Assembly (NCBI GenBank): GCA_029891385.1
Contig: CM057231.1
Coordinates: 23,343,300 to 23,407,299, forward strand
DNA from: Erythroxylum novogranatense
Lineage: Eukaryota; Streptophyta; Magnoliopsida; Malpighiales; Erythroxylaceae
Length of the DNA stretch: 64,000 nucleotides
Reading direction: 5' to 3'
In this document: piece by piece, positions 1 to 12,250 of the stretch
Numbering within the stretch: the first letter of the stretch is position 1
Layout of the letters: every line of letters begins with the position of its first letter
Notes under the pieces: generated by a model
The model's database searches: none
The model's input: only the letters and a program-made list of their open reading frames with translations
What the model was told of the DNA's origin: nothing
Translations under genes and position numbers: made by a program

Positions 1-416
1 AAACACTCCATTTTTCCTAAAGCTTCCTTCATTACAATGTTTTTCATTAAAAATAAACTTCAGACCTGAAGTCAAAGGAATGGGAGTATGGAAGACACTT
101 GTATACTATGCCATAATACAGTAGAGGATATAACCCTTATTTTTTTCATCTGTACCTTTTCAAAAGCAATCTGGAGCAAACTCTTACAATTATTGCCTTC
201 ATAACACTATAGTTTCCATTAGGAGTTAGTATTGAACTAGGTAATTACTCATACAAGAAAGATTCAAACTAATGCTATATTAATCAAAGTTTCTTTTGTC
301 ATTTCATTGGTTTAAACTCATTTAGAGGGAAAGAAATAATAGAAGATTTATTATTAGGACTAAAGTTAAATATCTGAAAGCAGACAGGATCAACAATATG
401 ATCAAATGGCAACTTT
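1..416. other. flank with no recognised gene
   Basis: This AT-rich stretch lies to the left of the first CACTA element. No reading frame of useful length or recognisable protein similarity is visible. It could be intergenic or intronic host sequence. Confidence 0.5.
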
Positions 417-431
417 AATCACTACAAGAAA

Positions 432-600
432 TACATACAATTCGTGACGTTTTATTGATAAAACGTCACAAATTTTTTAGACTTTTCGCGATGTTTAAAA
501 AACGTCACGAAAAGTTTCAATTTTTTACGACATTTTATAAAAACGTCGTAAATTTGTAACATTTTTGCGACGTTTTATTGATAAAACGTCACAAAATAAA
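432..600. repeat. left subterminal repeats of CACTA 1
   Basis: Several copies of a motif around GACGTTTT and its complement AAAACGTC alternate here, including the palindromic stretch CGTTTTATTGATAAAACG, which is present twice (about 447-464 and 572-589). In En/Spm elements, repeats in this position are binding sites for the element-encoded DNA-binding protein. That role is inferred here from position. Confidence 0.8.
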
Positions 601-867
601 CACCGCGACATTGTGGTTTTCGATTTTCTAAAAATATACCGCACCCGCCCAAACTCTCTTTGGTTATACGATTTTCATGACCAAAACTCATCATTCAAAA
701 TTTCTTTTCGTCTCAATACCAAGATACCCATTTTTTTTAATCAACCATTGCTCCCTTGTCACCAAAAACAAGTCAACCTTTTACAGGTGTTATTGAGGTT
801 TCCATAAATTATCAACTTTAAGTTACGTTTTCTGTTTAGTTCTTTTAGGGTTTTTGTTTTCATGTAG

Positions 868-956
868 GTTGAGTATTATGTTGGAGAGGAAGCAGAATCA
901 CTTGTAAGTGATGTGAAAAATCAAGAAGGTATTTCGTGGGCATCTGTGGTATTACC
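868..956 (+). pseudogene. captured exon a of a plastid D-xylose-proton symporter-like (sugar porter) gene
   Basis: The 89-nt open exon follows an acceptor (TTTCATGTAG) and ends at a donor (GTGAGT). It encodes an acidic segment finishing ...SWASVVLP. Its last two bases, CC, combine with the first base of the exon at 10298 to restore a proline codon and read on as PFLFPALGGL, the start of the first membrane segment of chloroplast-type sugar/H+ symporters. The two exons are therefore parts of one captured gene, now separated by NOP56 sequence and an 8.3-kb retrotransposon. No start codon or transit peptide was found upstream. Assignment to the xylose-symporter-like-3 type rests on the joined reading; the exon alone is not diagnostic. 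Confidence 0.72.
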
Positions 957-988
957 GTGAGTTTCTCGTCTTCTTCTTTTGATTCCAG

Positions 989-1370
989 AAATTCTAAGAA
1001 ACTTTTTGGAGCTTAATCTTCCAAAAGTCAAGGAAGGTAAGAAGCCAAAGTTCAGTCTAGGAGTGGCTGAGCCTAAACTAGGGTCTCACATCATTGAAGA
1101 GACTAAAATCCCTTGCTAAAGTAATGAATTTGTTATTGAGCTTCTTCATGGTGTACGGTTGCATTTTCCGCACTTCATAAAGGACCTAAAGGTTTGTAAT
1201 TCTTGATTTTTATTCTGGTGTAGTACAATCTCCTTCATTTCGTGCTCTCCTTTTGTTGGAGGGATTTATTTCCTACTTGACAGATTTCTTAACCATTTGT
1301 TTCCTTCTCTGTTTTACCCTGTGGTTTGACACTATAGCCTGGTGACCTGGAGAAAGCACAACCTAGTTTG
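989..1370 (+). pseudogene. captured NOP56 (box C/D snoRNP core protein) gene fragment, two exons
   Basis: NOP56 is a core protein of box C/D snoRNPs that guide rRNA 2'-O-methylation in the nucleolus. Exon 1 (989-1191) begins after acceptor TTGATTCCAG and encodes ILRNFLELNLPKVKEGKKPK followed by FSLGVAEPKLGSHIIEETKI, the well conserved N-terminal region. It ends at donor GTTTGT. Exon 2 (1338-about 1370) follows acceptor CACTATAG and encodes PGDLEKAQ. One in-frame TAA replaces the expected Gln after ETKIPC, compatible with a C-to-T change. The NOP and snoRNA-binding domains are absent, so no functional protein can be made. It lies only 32 bp after the symporter exon a, in the same orientation and inside what was that gene's intron. 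Confidence 0.85.
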
Positions 1371-1528
1371 CCCCCTTCCTTCTGCTTTTGAAATCACTGT
1401 CACTGTCGTTCCTCTCGCTCAAATTGTTGTCGTCCCTGTCATACGCTTTCGTTCTTCTACAAAAAGTCGCCAAAAACATGAAGGTCCTTTGTTTTTTTAG
1501 AAAATCTTGGTCTTATGTTTGCTATTGA
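1371..1528. other. short non-coding stretch between the NOP56 fragment and the LTR element
   Basis: Pyrimidine-rich, UTR- or intron-like sequence with no recognised product. Its last five bases (ATTGA, 1524-1528) are the left target-site duplication of the LTR element. Confidence 0.4.
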
Positions 1529-4500
1529 TGTTGAGACCCGATCCGGAAACCGGATCCCAACCGGAAAACGAAGGAAACAAAGCGAATTCAAATTGGATAA
1601 ATTGAATCCGAAGGCGAAACAATAACAAAAATGCGGAAGAAACGAATCGAATACAAATAGAATCGAAACCGATTTCCGACATCCGTGAACAAATAGCTTA
1701 GAGAATATGATCGCGTTGGAAACCTAGACTATCCGATCTGAAAAATCCGGTATAAATTTTTCTTTTTTCCTTTTTCTTTTTCTCTTCTTTCTTCTTCCTT
1801 AATCAATTTCTCAATTCATAATCATTTTCTTATACACTCATTTGAATCTCAATTCTCATTTTCATACCCATCTTACCAAAATTTTCGCAAGATAATTGGT
1901 GCATCCTAACTAACCCCACCTGCAAAGTGTTCAAAATACACTTCTATATTTCTCACACAATAACCAGAATCATCGGACTCCCCGTCCGGAATCCAACTCA
2001 ACACACGCAATCCTATATCTACATATCCATATCCTTTAACATAGTATATCAACACAATCCCCCAATAATCATACACGAACTTATATCTCAATTCCATACT
2101 CAAATCACAATTCATTTTAGCATTTCATAGACAATTCCATAGAGTATATACGTCATGAATACGTGCTTACCAAATATTCCATAATACAACATCGATAATA
2201 AAATCCGAATACACAATACACAATATACGAAAATCTTCACTTTCTTTCACCCGATCTTCTTCTCATCACCTGTGGATGGGAATGAAGGGGGTGAGCTTAT
2301 AGCTCGTGGGTAACAGTTTATAACAAAAATATAAGCAAAATCCTTGAAATTCTTTTTCTTTTATGGTCTTAGAAAGCATTTCTTTGAAATCTGTAAAGCA
2401 CATTTTCTAAAAGTTCCGTTCTTGCTGTAGTCAAATCACAATTGCAAAACGTATGATTTTTAGGCTTTCAGCCATAAACCCATAGGTTGCAAAACATGAA
2501 TGCATCAACTTGACAGTTCATAAATGCAATGGCAAATCACATATGCAATGCACAACACATGGCTCGAGAGTTCCGTAAACACGACGGATAAATCGAAGTT
2601 TATACTGTAAACACAACGAGTCCGATTTCAGATCTCGTAGGCCCACAAGCGGGCAGCCGGGAGAAGGCTATAATTTTCCATACGTCGACGTTCACGTGAC
2701 TAACACAACGTTCCTCTCTTGCGCACATAAAAGCACATAACAATTTGTGCTCAATCAATTTATCGAATGTTTCCATACTTTCAACATTTTCTATCTTTTC
2801 ATATTCAAGCTCAATATCATTTATCGAATGCTCTTTTTTGAATATACGAAATGCCATGGAATCTTTTAAGGCATAACACAATGTATTTTTGCAATTCGAA
2901 AAAAGTTCATGTATTGAATCAATAATGATTTTTCAAATCATTCATACAATGATGCAACATTTACGATGCAATTGAAATTAGAAAATCTCTTTGTTTAAAG
3001 AAGGCAGTAGTGGCTTATAAATTCTATTATAAACATGTACCCACCTCGAATCGATGCTAGAAACTTATTCCTCGCTCCAATTTGTCCATTGATTCCTTCT
3101 TTCTTCCAATTTAACTTCACCTTCTCTCACACCATTTTCAGATTTTTGGGCTCCATGAGAAGCTTTCATCTTCTTCTTCACCTTTCCCTTTGAAAAGCAC
3201 CAAAAACCCCTCAAGAAACTTGGAGAAAACTGAACCTTTAAAGCTCTCTTCTTCTTCTCTTCGGTTCTTCTCCACTGAAACAAGCTTTCTTTCTTCTCTC
3301 CTCTTATTTCTTTTAAGTCTTTTGGGCAATAATCGTGATTCTCCTCCAACCAACTACAGCCCCCTTGCTTTTATAGTGCCAGGTCAATTAATGAATAAGG
3401 AATGACCCATAAGCCCCTCCATTTAAGCCTATAAACTTAACCCTTTAAGTAAACTTCCAAAATTGCCCCTTCATTGGTCTTTAAAACTGACATCTTGTCT
3501 GATTATTTTGATCAGGTAAAAGAAGTCATTTGATAAAACTTTCTTCTAAAGAAATGTTCCTCTTTGTCTTAGGAATCCATCGCTTCAAGAATCGGATCGA
3601 TCGGAGCTCTATAGCTCAAGATATCTCCAAAATACTGAAGTTTGTACTTCAGACCCGAGGCTGAACACTATACCTAACTTCCGACTCATATTTGGAAGTC
3701 TTAGAGGCTCCATTATAGCTCGGCTCCTTCATAACATTTGTAGCCCAATGTCTCTATTTTCGTTACCAACAAGAATAAACTCAATCCGAGCTCTAGCGAG
3801 CTCTAGCGACCTATAACACTGAACACTGTTCAGCCATTACAACACCGGGACTGAACACTATACTGAACTTCCGACCTATATTTGGAAGTCTTGGAGGCTA
3901 CATTGTCGATCGGCTCCTTCATAACATTTGTAGCTCCATATCTCTAGTTTAATTTCCAATAAGAATCATATTGATCAGATGTCGGACGAAAAAGTTATGC
4001 TCAAAAGATTGAAGGGAGGTCAGAGCTCGGCCAGAAAAATCAAAGCTCGGCCAGAACGAAGATCGGTCGGCCATCAGAGGTCGGTCGGCCACCAGAGGTC
4101 GGCTCGGCCATCAAAGGTCGGTCGGCCAACAGAGGTCGGCTCGGCCATCAGAGGTCGGTCGGCCAACAAAGGTCGGTCGGCACCCAATCCGACCTTTAAA
4201 CTTCAAACCCTCATAACTTTTGACTCCGAGCTCCAAATTAGACACGGTTTGTTTCGTTGGAAAGATAAAAGACAGATGTACAATTTTTAAGAAGGACTCA
4301 TAAGCAAACTCGGACTCTAAAGGGATCAAAAGTTTACACAAAGATGACTGATCGATAATTTCTCAACAGTACAAAAACTTGCAAACATCATAACTTTTGA
4401 TCCAGAACTCCAAATTTGACAAACTTGGTGTCTATGGAAAGGTAAAAGAACCCTCTACAACTTTCATGAAGGCCTTAATAATCAGATCGAACTCTAAATG

Positions 4501-5364
4501 GGTCAAAAACTCCACACAAAGTTGACTGGTCGGTCAGCTTCACACTAAACAGCATCAGAACTTCTAAAAATCACAACTTTCTACTCCCTTGTCCAATATT
4601 TTCGTGCTTTATATCAATGGAAAGATAAAAACATAATCTACCACTTTCATTCAGACCACTTTGGCTAAATCCATCTAAATCAATACAGATTTGCCATAGA
4701 AGTCTCTAAGCACGATTCCAACACATAAACTTCTCATATCAACACATCAACTTCACATATTCACCCACTACCGCAAACTCTTCAACTAATTCATCTCAAA
4801 CACAATTCAACTCTCCAATAAACTATTCCAAAGTCATTTCTCCATATCAAACTCAACACCAAAGGATATGCGCATATACATTTCTCTTTCACAAAAGTCA
4901 TACGCAATCTTACTCTTAATAACATTTTTCAAATCAAGTAAAATACACTTAACTTTCAAAGATCATAACTTTCAATCTCGATATCGAAAAATAACATACT
5001 TTATGGCTACGAAAAGCTCTCAACATAATCTACAAATTTCATGTAGATCATTTTCTCAAAATCTGCTTAAATCAAAAGTCAACTCTTTACTCCAAAAAGT
5101 CAAACTTTTCAAATTTTCTTCAAAACATAACACTTTCACCAATCATTTCTTGCTTTTCAACTCCCATTTCAATCAACTAATTCATTTTAACTTTCATAAC
5201 TCATACAACTCTACTCAAATTTCAAAGTCATCAAAACCAATCACTTCATTTCTCATCAATCTCCTTTAAATACAATAATATCTACAACACAATACCTATA
5301 CAAACACACTCATTAAATTCCATTTTAATAATTCTAATTTTCATCAAAAGATCAGGGTCCAACA
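1529..5364 (-). repeat. left LTR (3' LTR of the minus-strand element)
   Basis: 3836-bp LTR. Compared with its partner it has a shorter ~19-bp minisatellite. Near 1544-1567 it keeps CCGG-type sites that read CTGG, ATCGG or CCAA in the partner, the pattern expected from decay of methylated cytosines. Short open frames inside (for example 2600-2881, 3979-4290, 4868-5269) recur almost unchanged in the other LTR and show no coding signature. Confidence 0.92.
4061..4181. repeat. ~19-bp minisatellite GGTCGGTCGGCCAWCAGA, about 6 units
   Basis: Tandem units of 18-19 bp, GC-rich within an AT-rich LTR. The homologous block in the other LTR (8491-8683) has about 10 units. Confidence 0.9.
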
Positions 5365-5961
5365 ATTGTCCCCCTCTTAAAAGAATTTCGCCCACGAAAT
5401 TCCTCTTAGACATTATCAAGTGACACAATCTCTTAACTAATTTCTTCCAAAGATCATAGTCACTCTCTTTTCTTATCTAATGCTCCGATCATACATATTC
5501 TCAATCTCTTCACAATTTCTCAATTCTTGAGTCACTTAGCACCCATACCATATCAATACATATATTCCTATCATCAAGCTCATCTTTCAAATATTATGTT
5601 ATTGCATCTCCTATATATTCAAAGTCAAATCATCCAAACTCATCATGAATTTCTAATCTTAATTTCCATACACACAATCTTAAAATCAATCATACTATTG
5701 ACACTTAAATCAATTAGTCACTGTTATTCCTCAAATAATTCATGAAAACTTATTCACATCAATATCACTCTCACTAATTCAATCATATAACTCATCACCT
5801 CAATCAAACAATCATTTAGATTCGTCAATAATTCATGAAAGACAAACACATCATGCTCACATTCTCACAAGATCAACCTTATCCTCACAAACACTTATCC
5901 ATTTCTTACCCATACACATACGCCCAAGTAAGATCATATTACTGGGCTCTGATACCTCAAA
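5365..5961 (-). other. remnant internal domain: PPT at 5365-5383 and PBS at 5943-5961
   Basis: It contains only the polypurine tract, a short remnant of the 3' end of the polyprotein region (minus-strand text about 5355-5405) and the primer-binding site. The middle is AT-rich plus-strand CAATC/TCATC text without protein similarity. Large internal deletion, or a family that evolved without gag-pol, would both explain this. Confidence 0.8.
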
Positions 5962-8900
5962 TGTTGAGACCCGATCTGGAAATCGGATCCCAACCAAAAA
6001 ACGAAGGAAACAAAGCGAATTCAAATTGGATAAATTGAATCCGAAGGCGAAACAATAACAAAAATGCGGAAGAAACGAATCGAATACAAATAGAATCGAA
6101 ACCGATTTTCGACATCCGTGAACAAATAGCTTAGAGAATATGATCGCGTTGGAAACCTAGACTATCCGATCTGAAAAATCCGGTATAAATTTTTCTTTTT
6201 TCTTTTTTTCTTTTTCTCTTCTTTCTTCTTCCTTAATCAATTTCTCAATTCATAATCATTTTCTTATACACTCATTTGAATCTCAATTCTCATTTTCATA
6301 CCCATCTTATCAAAAATTTTCGGCAGCATAACGGCTGCATCCTAACTAACCCCACCTGCAAAGTGTTCAAAATACACTTCTATATTTCTCACATAATAAC
6401 CAGAATCATCGGACTCCCCGTCCGGAATCCAACTCAACACACGCAATCCTATATCTACATATCCATATCCTTTAACATAGTATATCAACACAATCCCCCA
6501 ATAATCATACACGAACTTATATCTCAATTCCATACTCAAATCACAATTCATTTTAGCATTTCATAGACAATTCCATAGAGTATATACGTCATGAATACGT
6601 GCTTACCAAATATTCCATAATACAACATCGATAATAAAATCCGAATACACAATACACAATATACGAAAATCTTCACTTTCTTTCACCCGATCTTCTTCTC
6701 ATCACCTGTGGATGGGAATGAAGGGGGTGAGCTTATAGCTTGTGGGTAACAGTTTATAAAAAAAATATAAGCAAAATCCTTAAAATTATTTTTCTTTTAT
6801 GGTCTTAGAAAGCATTTCTTTGAAATCTGTAAAGCACATTTTCTAAAAGTTCCGTTCTTCTCAGTAGTCAAATCACAATTGCAAAGCGTATGATTTTTAG
6901 GCTTTCAGCCATAAACCCATAGGTTGCAAAACATGAATGCATCAACTTGACAGTTCATAAATGCAATGGCAAATCACATATGCAATGCACAACACATGGC
7001 TCGAGAGTTCAGAATCGACGGATAAACCGAAGTTTATACCGTAAACACAACGAGTCCGATTTCGGATCTCGTAGGCCCACAAGCGGGCAGCCGGGAGAAG
7101 GCTATAATTTTCCATACGTCGACGTGCACGTGACTAACATAACGTTCCTCTCTTGCCCACATAAAAGCACATAACAATTTGTGCTCAATCAATTTATCGA
7201 ATGTTTCCATACTTTCAAGCTTTTCTATCTTTTCATATTCAAGCTCAATATCATTTATCGAATTCTCTTTTTCGAATATATGAAATGCCATGGAATCTTT
7301 TAAGGCATAACACAATGTATTTTTGCAATTCGAAAAAAGTTCATGTATTGAATCAATAATGATTTTTCAAATCATTCATACAATGATGCAACATTTACGA
7401 TGCAATTGAAATTAGAAAATCTCTTTGTTTAAAGAAGGCAGTAGTGGCTTATAAATTCTATTATAAACAGGTACCCACCTCGAATCGATGCTAGAAACTT
7501 ATTCCTCGCTCCAATTTGTCCATTGATTCCTTCTTTCTTCCAATTTAACTTCACCTTCTCTCACACCATTTTCAGATTTTTGGGCTCCATAAGAAGCTTT
7601 CATCTTCTTCTTCACCTTTCCCTTTGAAAAGCACCAAAACCCTCAAGAAACTTGGAGAAAACTGAACCTTTGAAGCTCTTCTTCTTCTCTTCGGTTCTTC
7701 TCCACCGAAACAAGCTTTCTCTCTTCTCTCCTCTTATTTCTTTTAAGTCTTTTGGGCAATAATCATGATTCTCCTCCAACCAACTACAGCCCCCTTGCTT
7801 TTATAGTGCCAGGTCAATTAATGAATAAGGAATGACCCATAAGCCCCTCCATTTAAGCCTATAAACTTAACCCTTTAAGTAAATTTCCAAAATTGCCCCT
7901 TCATTGGTCTTTAAAATTGACATCTTGTCTGATTATTTCGATCAGGTAAAAGAAGTCATTTGATAAAACTTTCTTCTAAAGAAATGCTCCTCTATGTCTT
8001 ACAAATCCATCGCTTCAAGAATCGGATCGATCGGAGCTCTATAGCTCAAGATATCTCCAAAATACTGAAGTTTGTTCTTCAGACTCGAGGCTGAACACTA
8101 CACCTAACTTCCGACCCATATTTGGAAGTCTTAAAGGCTCCATTATAGCTCGGCTCCTTCATAACATTTGTAGGCCCATGTCTCTATTTTCATTACCAAC
8201 AAGAATCAACTCAATCCGAGCTCTAGCGAGCTCTAGCGACCTATAACACTAAACACTGTTCAGCCATTACAACACCGGGACTGAACACTATACTGAACTT
8301 CCGACCTATATTTGGAAGTCTTGGAGTCTACATTGTCGATCGGCTCCTTCATAACATTTGTAGCTCCATCTCTCTAGTTTAATTTCCAACAAGAATCATA
8401 TTGATCAGATGTCGGACGAAGAATTTATGCTCAAAAGAGTGAAGGGAGGTCAGAGCTCGGCCAGAAAAATCCAAGCTCGGCCAGAACGAAGATCGGTTGG
8501 CCATCAGAGGTCGGTCGGCCAACAGAGGTCGGCTCGGCCAACAGAGGTCGTTCGGCCATCAGAGGTCGGTCGGCCATCAGATGTCGGTCGACCAACAGAG
8601 GTCAGCTCGGCCATCAGAGGTCGGTCGGCCAACAGAGGTCGGCTCGGCCATCAGAGGTCGGTCGGCCAACAGAGGTCGGTCGGCACCCAATCTGACCTTC
8701 AAACTTCAAACCCTCATAACTTTTGACTCCGAGCTCCAAATTAGACACAATTTGTTTCATTGGAAAGATAAAAGAAGATCTACAATTTTCAAGAAGGACT
8801 CACAAGAAAACTCGGACTCTAAAAGGATCAAAAGTTTACACAAAGATGACTGATCGATAATTTCTCAACAGTACAAAAACTTGCAAACATCATAACTTTT

Positions 8901-9866
8901 GATCCAGAACTCCAAATTTGACAAACTTGGTGTCTATGGAAAGGTAAAAGAACCCTCTACAACTTTCATGAAGGCCTTAATAATCAGATCGAACTCTAAA
9001 TAGGTCAAAAACTCCACACAATTCTGACTGGTCGGTCAGCTTCACACTAAACAGCATCAGAACTTCTAAAAATCACAACTTTCTACTCCCTTGTCCAATA
9101 TTTTCGTGCTTTATATCAATGGAAAGATAAAAACATAATATACCACTTTCATTAAGACCACTTTGGCTAAATCCATCTAAATCAATACAGATTTGCCATA
9201 GAAGTCTCTAAGCACCATTCCAACACATAAACTTCTCATATCAACACATCAACTTCACATATTCACCCACTACCGCAAACTCTTCAACTAATTCATCTCA
9301 AACACAATTCAACTCTCCAATAAACTATTCCAAAGTCATTTCCCCATATCAAACTCAACACCAAAGGATATGTGCATATACATTTCTCTTTCACAAAAGT
9401 CATACACAATCTTACTCTTAATAACATTTTTCAAATCAAGTAAAATACACTTAACTTTCAAAGATCATAACTTTCAATCTCGATATCGAAAAATAACATA
9501 CTTTATGGCTACGAAAATCTCTCAACATAATCTACAAATTTTATGTAGATCATTTTCTCAAAATCTGCCTAAATCAAAAGTCAACTCTTTACTCCAAAAA
9601 GTCAAACTTTTCAAATTTTCTTCAAAACATAACACTTTCACCAATCATTTCTTGCTTTTCAACTCCCATTTCAATCAACTAATTCATTTTAACTTTCATA
9701 ACTCATACAACTCTACTCAAATTTCAAAGTCATCAAAACCAATCACTTCATTTCTCATCAATCTCCTTTAAATACAATAACATCTACAACACAATACCTA
9801 TACAAACACACTCATTAAATTCCATTTTAATAATTCTAATTTCCATCAAAAGATCGGGGTCCAACA
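5962..9866 (-). repeat. right LTR (5' LTR of the minus-strand element)
   Basis: 3905-bp LTR, 69 bp longer than its partner. The extra minisatellite units (about four of ~19 bp, less small indels elsewhere) account for most of this. Starts TGTTGAGACC and ends GGGGTCCAACA on the plus strand. Confidence 0.92.
8491..8683. repeat. ~19-bp minisatellite GGTCGGTCGGCCAWCAGA, about 10 units
   Basis: Expanded (or less contracted) counterpart of the 4061-4181 block, with alternating GGTCGGTCGG and GGTCGGCTCGG units, suggesting a higher-order two-unit period. Confidence 0.9.
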
Positions 9867-9871
9867 ATTGA

Positions 9872-10297
9872 TCCTTAGGGAAGCATCGCCCATTCATTTA
9901 AGGTAAGAAAAATAGGTAAAGTTGTTCATTTTTGAACTATGGGTACTCGTAATTTTCTTTTGTTTCTTGTGTTGTATTAAGTACCCAAGAATCTTTTGTT
10001 TTTGGTGAATTTGGATTTCATCTTGGTTATGGAATGAATATATTTCAATAAAAAGCTTGTTTATTTAGATGGAAATGGAAAATTGTATTTTGGAGATTTG
10101 CTACTTCAGCTACCTCAAATTATTTCTCTTCCGACGTTCTTATTTGATATTTCAGACGAAGATGGTGATAATCAAGGTAGAAAGTGCTTTCCATTGTTTC
10201 CGTAATATCAATTTGATAAACATATGTTCCTTTTGTTAAACATATGTCACTTCTTCTGCTATTGTTTTTGTGAATTGGTTCACTTTATGGGTTATAG
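9872..10297. other. CACTA 1 interior, intron-like
   Basis: T-rich sequence with frequent stops between the retrotransposon and the symporter exon b. Short open stretches about 10070-10190 were not recognised. It is consistent with intron sequence of the captured symporter gene. Confidence 0.4.
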
Positions 10298-10699
10298 GTT
10301 TCTCTTTCCAGCTCTGGGAGGATTGATGTTTGACTATGACATTGGTGCCACTTCTGGTGTTGCCATATCATTGCAGGTGCTTCAAAAATCTAGTAGCCTA
10401 TTCTCTAATTTTACTAGTTATCCTTCTTGTAACTTATCTTACAACCAATATTTCTTGAATTTGATAATTGCTTTGTCAATTTATCAATCACCTGAACTTA
10501 GTGGGACAACATGGTTCAACCTTTCAGTTGTTCAGCTTGGCCTTGTGGTATGGGTTATGGGTTATGCTACTTGCTCTTTCTCTATTGAATATAGAAGCGT
10601 TTTTGTCCTGTTTTCTTTTTTTTCTGTCAATGAATCAGTCTTTCTGAAGACTTATGGACTTGAATGTCTGTTAGTGGTTCACTTTATGGAGCTCTCCTT
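10298..10699 (+). pseudogene. captured exons b, c and d of the plastid D-xylose-proton symporter-like gene
   Basis: Exon b (10298-10376) lies between acceptor GGGTTATAG and donor GTGCTT and encodes PFLFPALGGLMFDYDIGATS then GVAISLQ; most sugar porters have Gly where Asp follows Phe here. Exon c (10488-10547, exactly 20 codons) encodes SPELSGTTWFNLSVVQLGLV; the base pair before it reads AA instead of AG, so its acceptor appears destroyed, while the donor GTATGG is intact. Exon d (about 10670-10699) encodes VSGSLYGALL, after which similarity stops. These are transmembrane segments 1-2 of a twelve-segment major-facilitator sugar/H+ symporter of the chloroplast-envelope type. Phases match exon a at 868-956. 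Truncation and the lost acceptor make it non-functional. Confidence 0.85.
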
Positions 10700-11955
10700 A
10701 CTTTATGGACTTCTCAACTAATGTCTGTTATACATTTACTGAGTATATCATTGTCATCTTTACTAAGTATCCTGCTATACATTTACTAAGTATATCATCA
10801 TCTTTACTTGATTATCCACCTATTCTGTAGTTTGTGTTTCACTCTGCTTTTATGAAATTTGGCTCATATTTGAATTCGATTACACTTTTGGCTCTTGAAT
10901 TTTAAGGGGCCAAGTCTTAAAAAACTTTCGGTCAACAATGATTTTCTTACAAAGCTTGTCAATCAAACTAAAGAAATTACTTAACGTAGTCTATCTACAC
11001 TTCAGTTGCTTGATGTCTTTGGATTTGGCACCAACAAATAAATTTACTGTAGGAATGAAATGCATCATTTGTATTAACCTCTTCCTTTCCAAGCACTTAG
11101 TTTTTAGCATTTTGTCAGGTCTATCACAACCAAGAACTTTTTGACAACATTTAGCAGCTACTTGAAGAAACGTTGCCTATTGTTAATGGAATGGTCACGG
11201 GTATGAGACATGATACTATGAAAAAGTTGATCTTGAAGCTGAACTCCAAAAGAATTCATTGGGTATATGTTGTAGAAAATGCTGGAAACCTGGAAGGGGG
11301 TGGTCACTCTAAGGGATATCATCTCAAAGTTGGTACATGAGCCTCTTGGTTACTTTGGTGATTTCTTTGATGGGTTTCTGCCCCTGCCCTCCAATAGCAG
11401 AGTTTAAGAGGTGTCAACAACAGTATCTTGTCATTGCTTATGAACTAATGATTTCTTGGTTTTGGAAAATAATCCAGACGTTGTCTGGCACTCGATAGAT
11501 AGACTTGATTGTAACATAGGTGAGCCTCCTTTGTAATTAATTTACGTTTTCTCTTTGTCTTTTGTAATATATTGTTCTTGATGTTTTTGGGCTTGATAAT
11601 CGATATGAAAATTATAATACAAAAGTTCTGATGTTTGATGTGTACATATAATTGTATTTTGAAGCACTTCATGTCTTTGTCTTGCGTCGTATTACCTACT
11701 TTAATGACAGTTTATGTATACAAGAAGGCAAGATGATGTGGAAGCTTTTTTTACTGAAGTTGTATCCTAGAAGACTTCGATGATTAAAAAATTTGTATTA
11801 AAATTATTAAAATTGAAGAATTATTAAATAAATAAAATTCATTAATAAGATTGAATAGTTAAACAAATAAGATTAAAAATTGTATTTTAAAAATAATTAT
11901 TAAAATTAAAAAATTATTAAATTAATTTGATTTTCGAAAAATTAAAAAAAATAAT
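10700..11955. other. CACTA 1 interior with a possible further captured exon near 11150-11330
   Basis: Mostly AT-rich intron-like DNA. Around 11150-11330 the plus strand stays open and reads LLEETLPIVNGMVTGMRHDT and onward. It looks more protein-like than its surroundings, but I do not recognise the family. Nothing else is supported. Confidence 0.3.
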
Positions 11956-11959
11956 AATA

Positions 11960-12250
11960 AAAACGTCGCGAAATGTTAGACAATCCATGACATTTTTAAA
12001 ACGTCGCAGAATGTTAGAGATTCTGTGACGTTTTTTAAAAACGTCGCGGATTGTCCAATCTTTTAGTGACATTTTTAGAAACGTCGTGAAATGTTAGCAT
12101 TTTTCGTGACGTTTTTCATAAAACGTCGCGGAAACCTTTTGCCTACACTACATTCCACGACGTTTTTTGTGACGTTTTTTAAAACGTCACAGAATACATT
12201 CTGCGACGTTTTTTGACATTCTGTGACGTTTTAAAAACGTCGCAGAATGT
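11960..12250. repeat. right subterminal repeats of CACTA 1
   Basis: About a dozen copies of ACGTCGCGGAA / TTCTGTGACGTTTT-type motifs in both orientations, mirroring the left subterminal zone. They are expected transposase-binding repeats. Confidence 0.82.

Larger units (their letters stand above)
1529..9866 (-). mobile_element. minus-strand LTR retrotransposon with giant LTRs and almost no internal region
   Basis: Two very similar direct repeats (1529-5364 and 5962-9866) start TGTTGAGACCC and end GGTCCAACA on the plus strand. ATTGA occurs at both outer edges (1524-1528 and 9867-9871), proving one intact insertion into the CACTA element. The reverse complement of 5943-5961 gives TTTGAGGTATCAGAGCCCA, an initiator-Met tRNA primer-binding site, and that of about 5365-5383 gives a purine tract AAGAGGGGGACAAT, so the element reads on the minus strand. 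The text before the tract resembles the 3' end of gypsy Del/Tekay-type polyproteins. Only ~597 bp separate the LTRs, with no gag or pol, so it is non-autonomous. The 53394-58767 LTR belongs to the same family. Confidence 0.93.

Noticed and set aside
3979..4290. Arg/Ser-rich protein gene (and its copy at 8409-8853)
   Set aside because: Minisatellite translation inside the LTR pair; frames change with unit number.
4868..5269. 133-residue frame conserved at 9370-9771
   Set aside because: Conservation simply reflects the two LTRs of one element; low-complexity composition and no family recognised.
4061..8683. CRISPR-like array
   Set aside because: Units are contiguous tandem repeats without unique spacers, in a plant retrotransposon.
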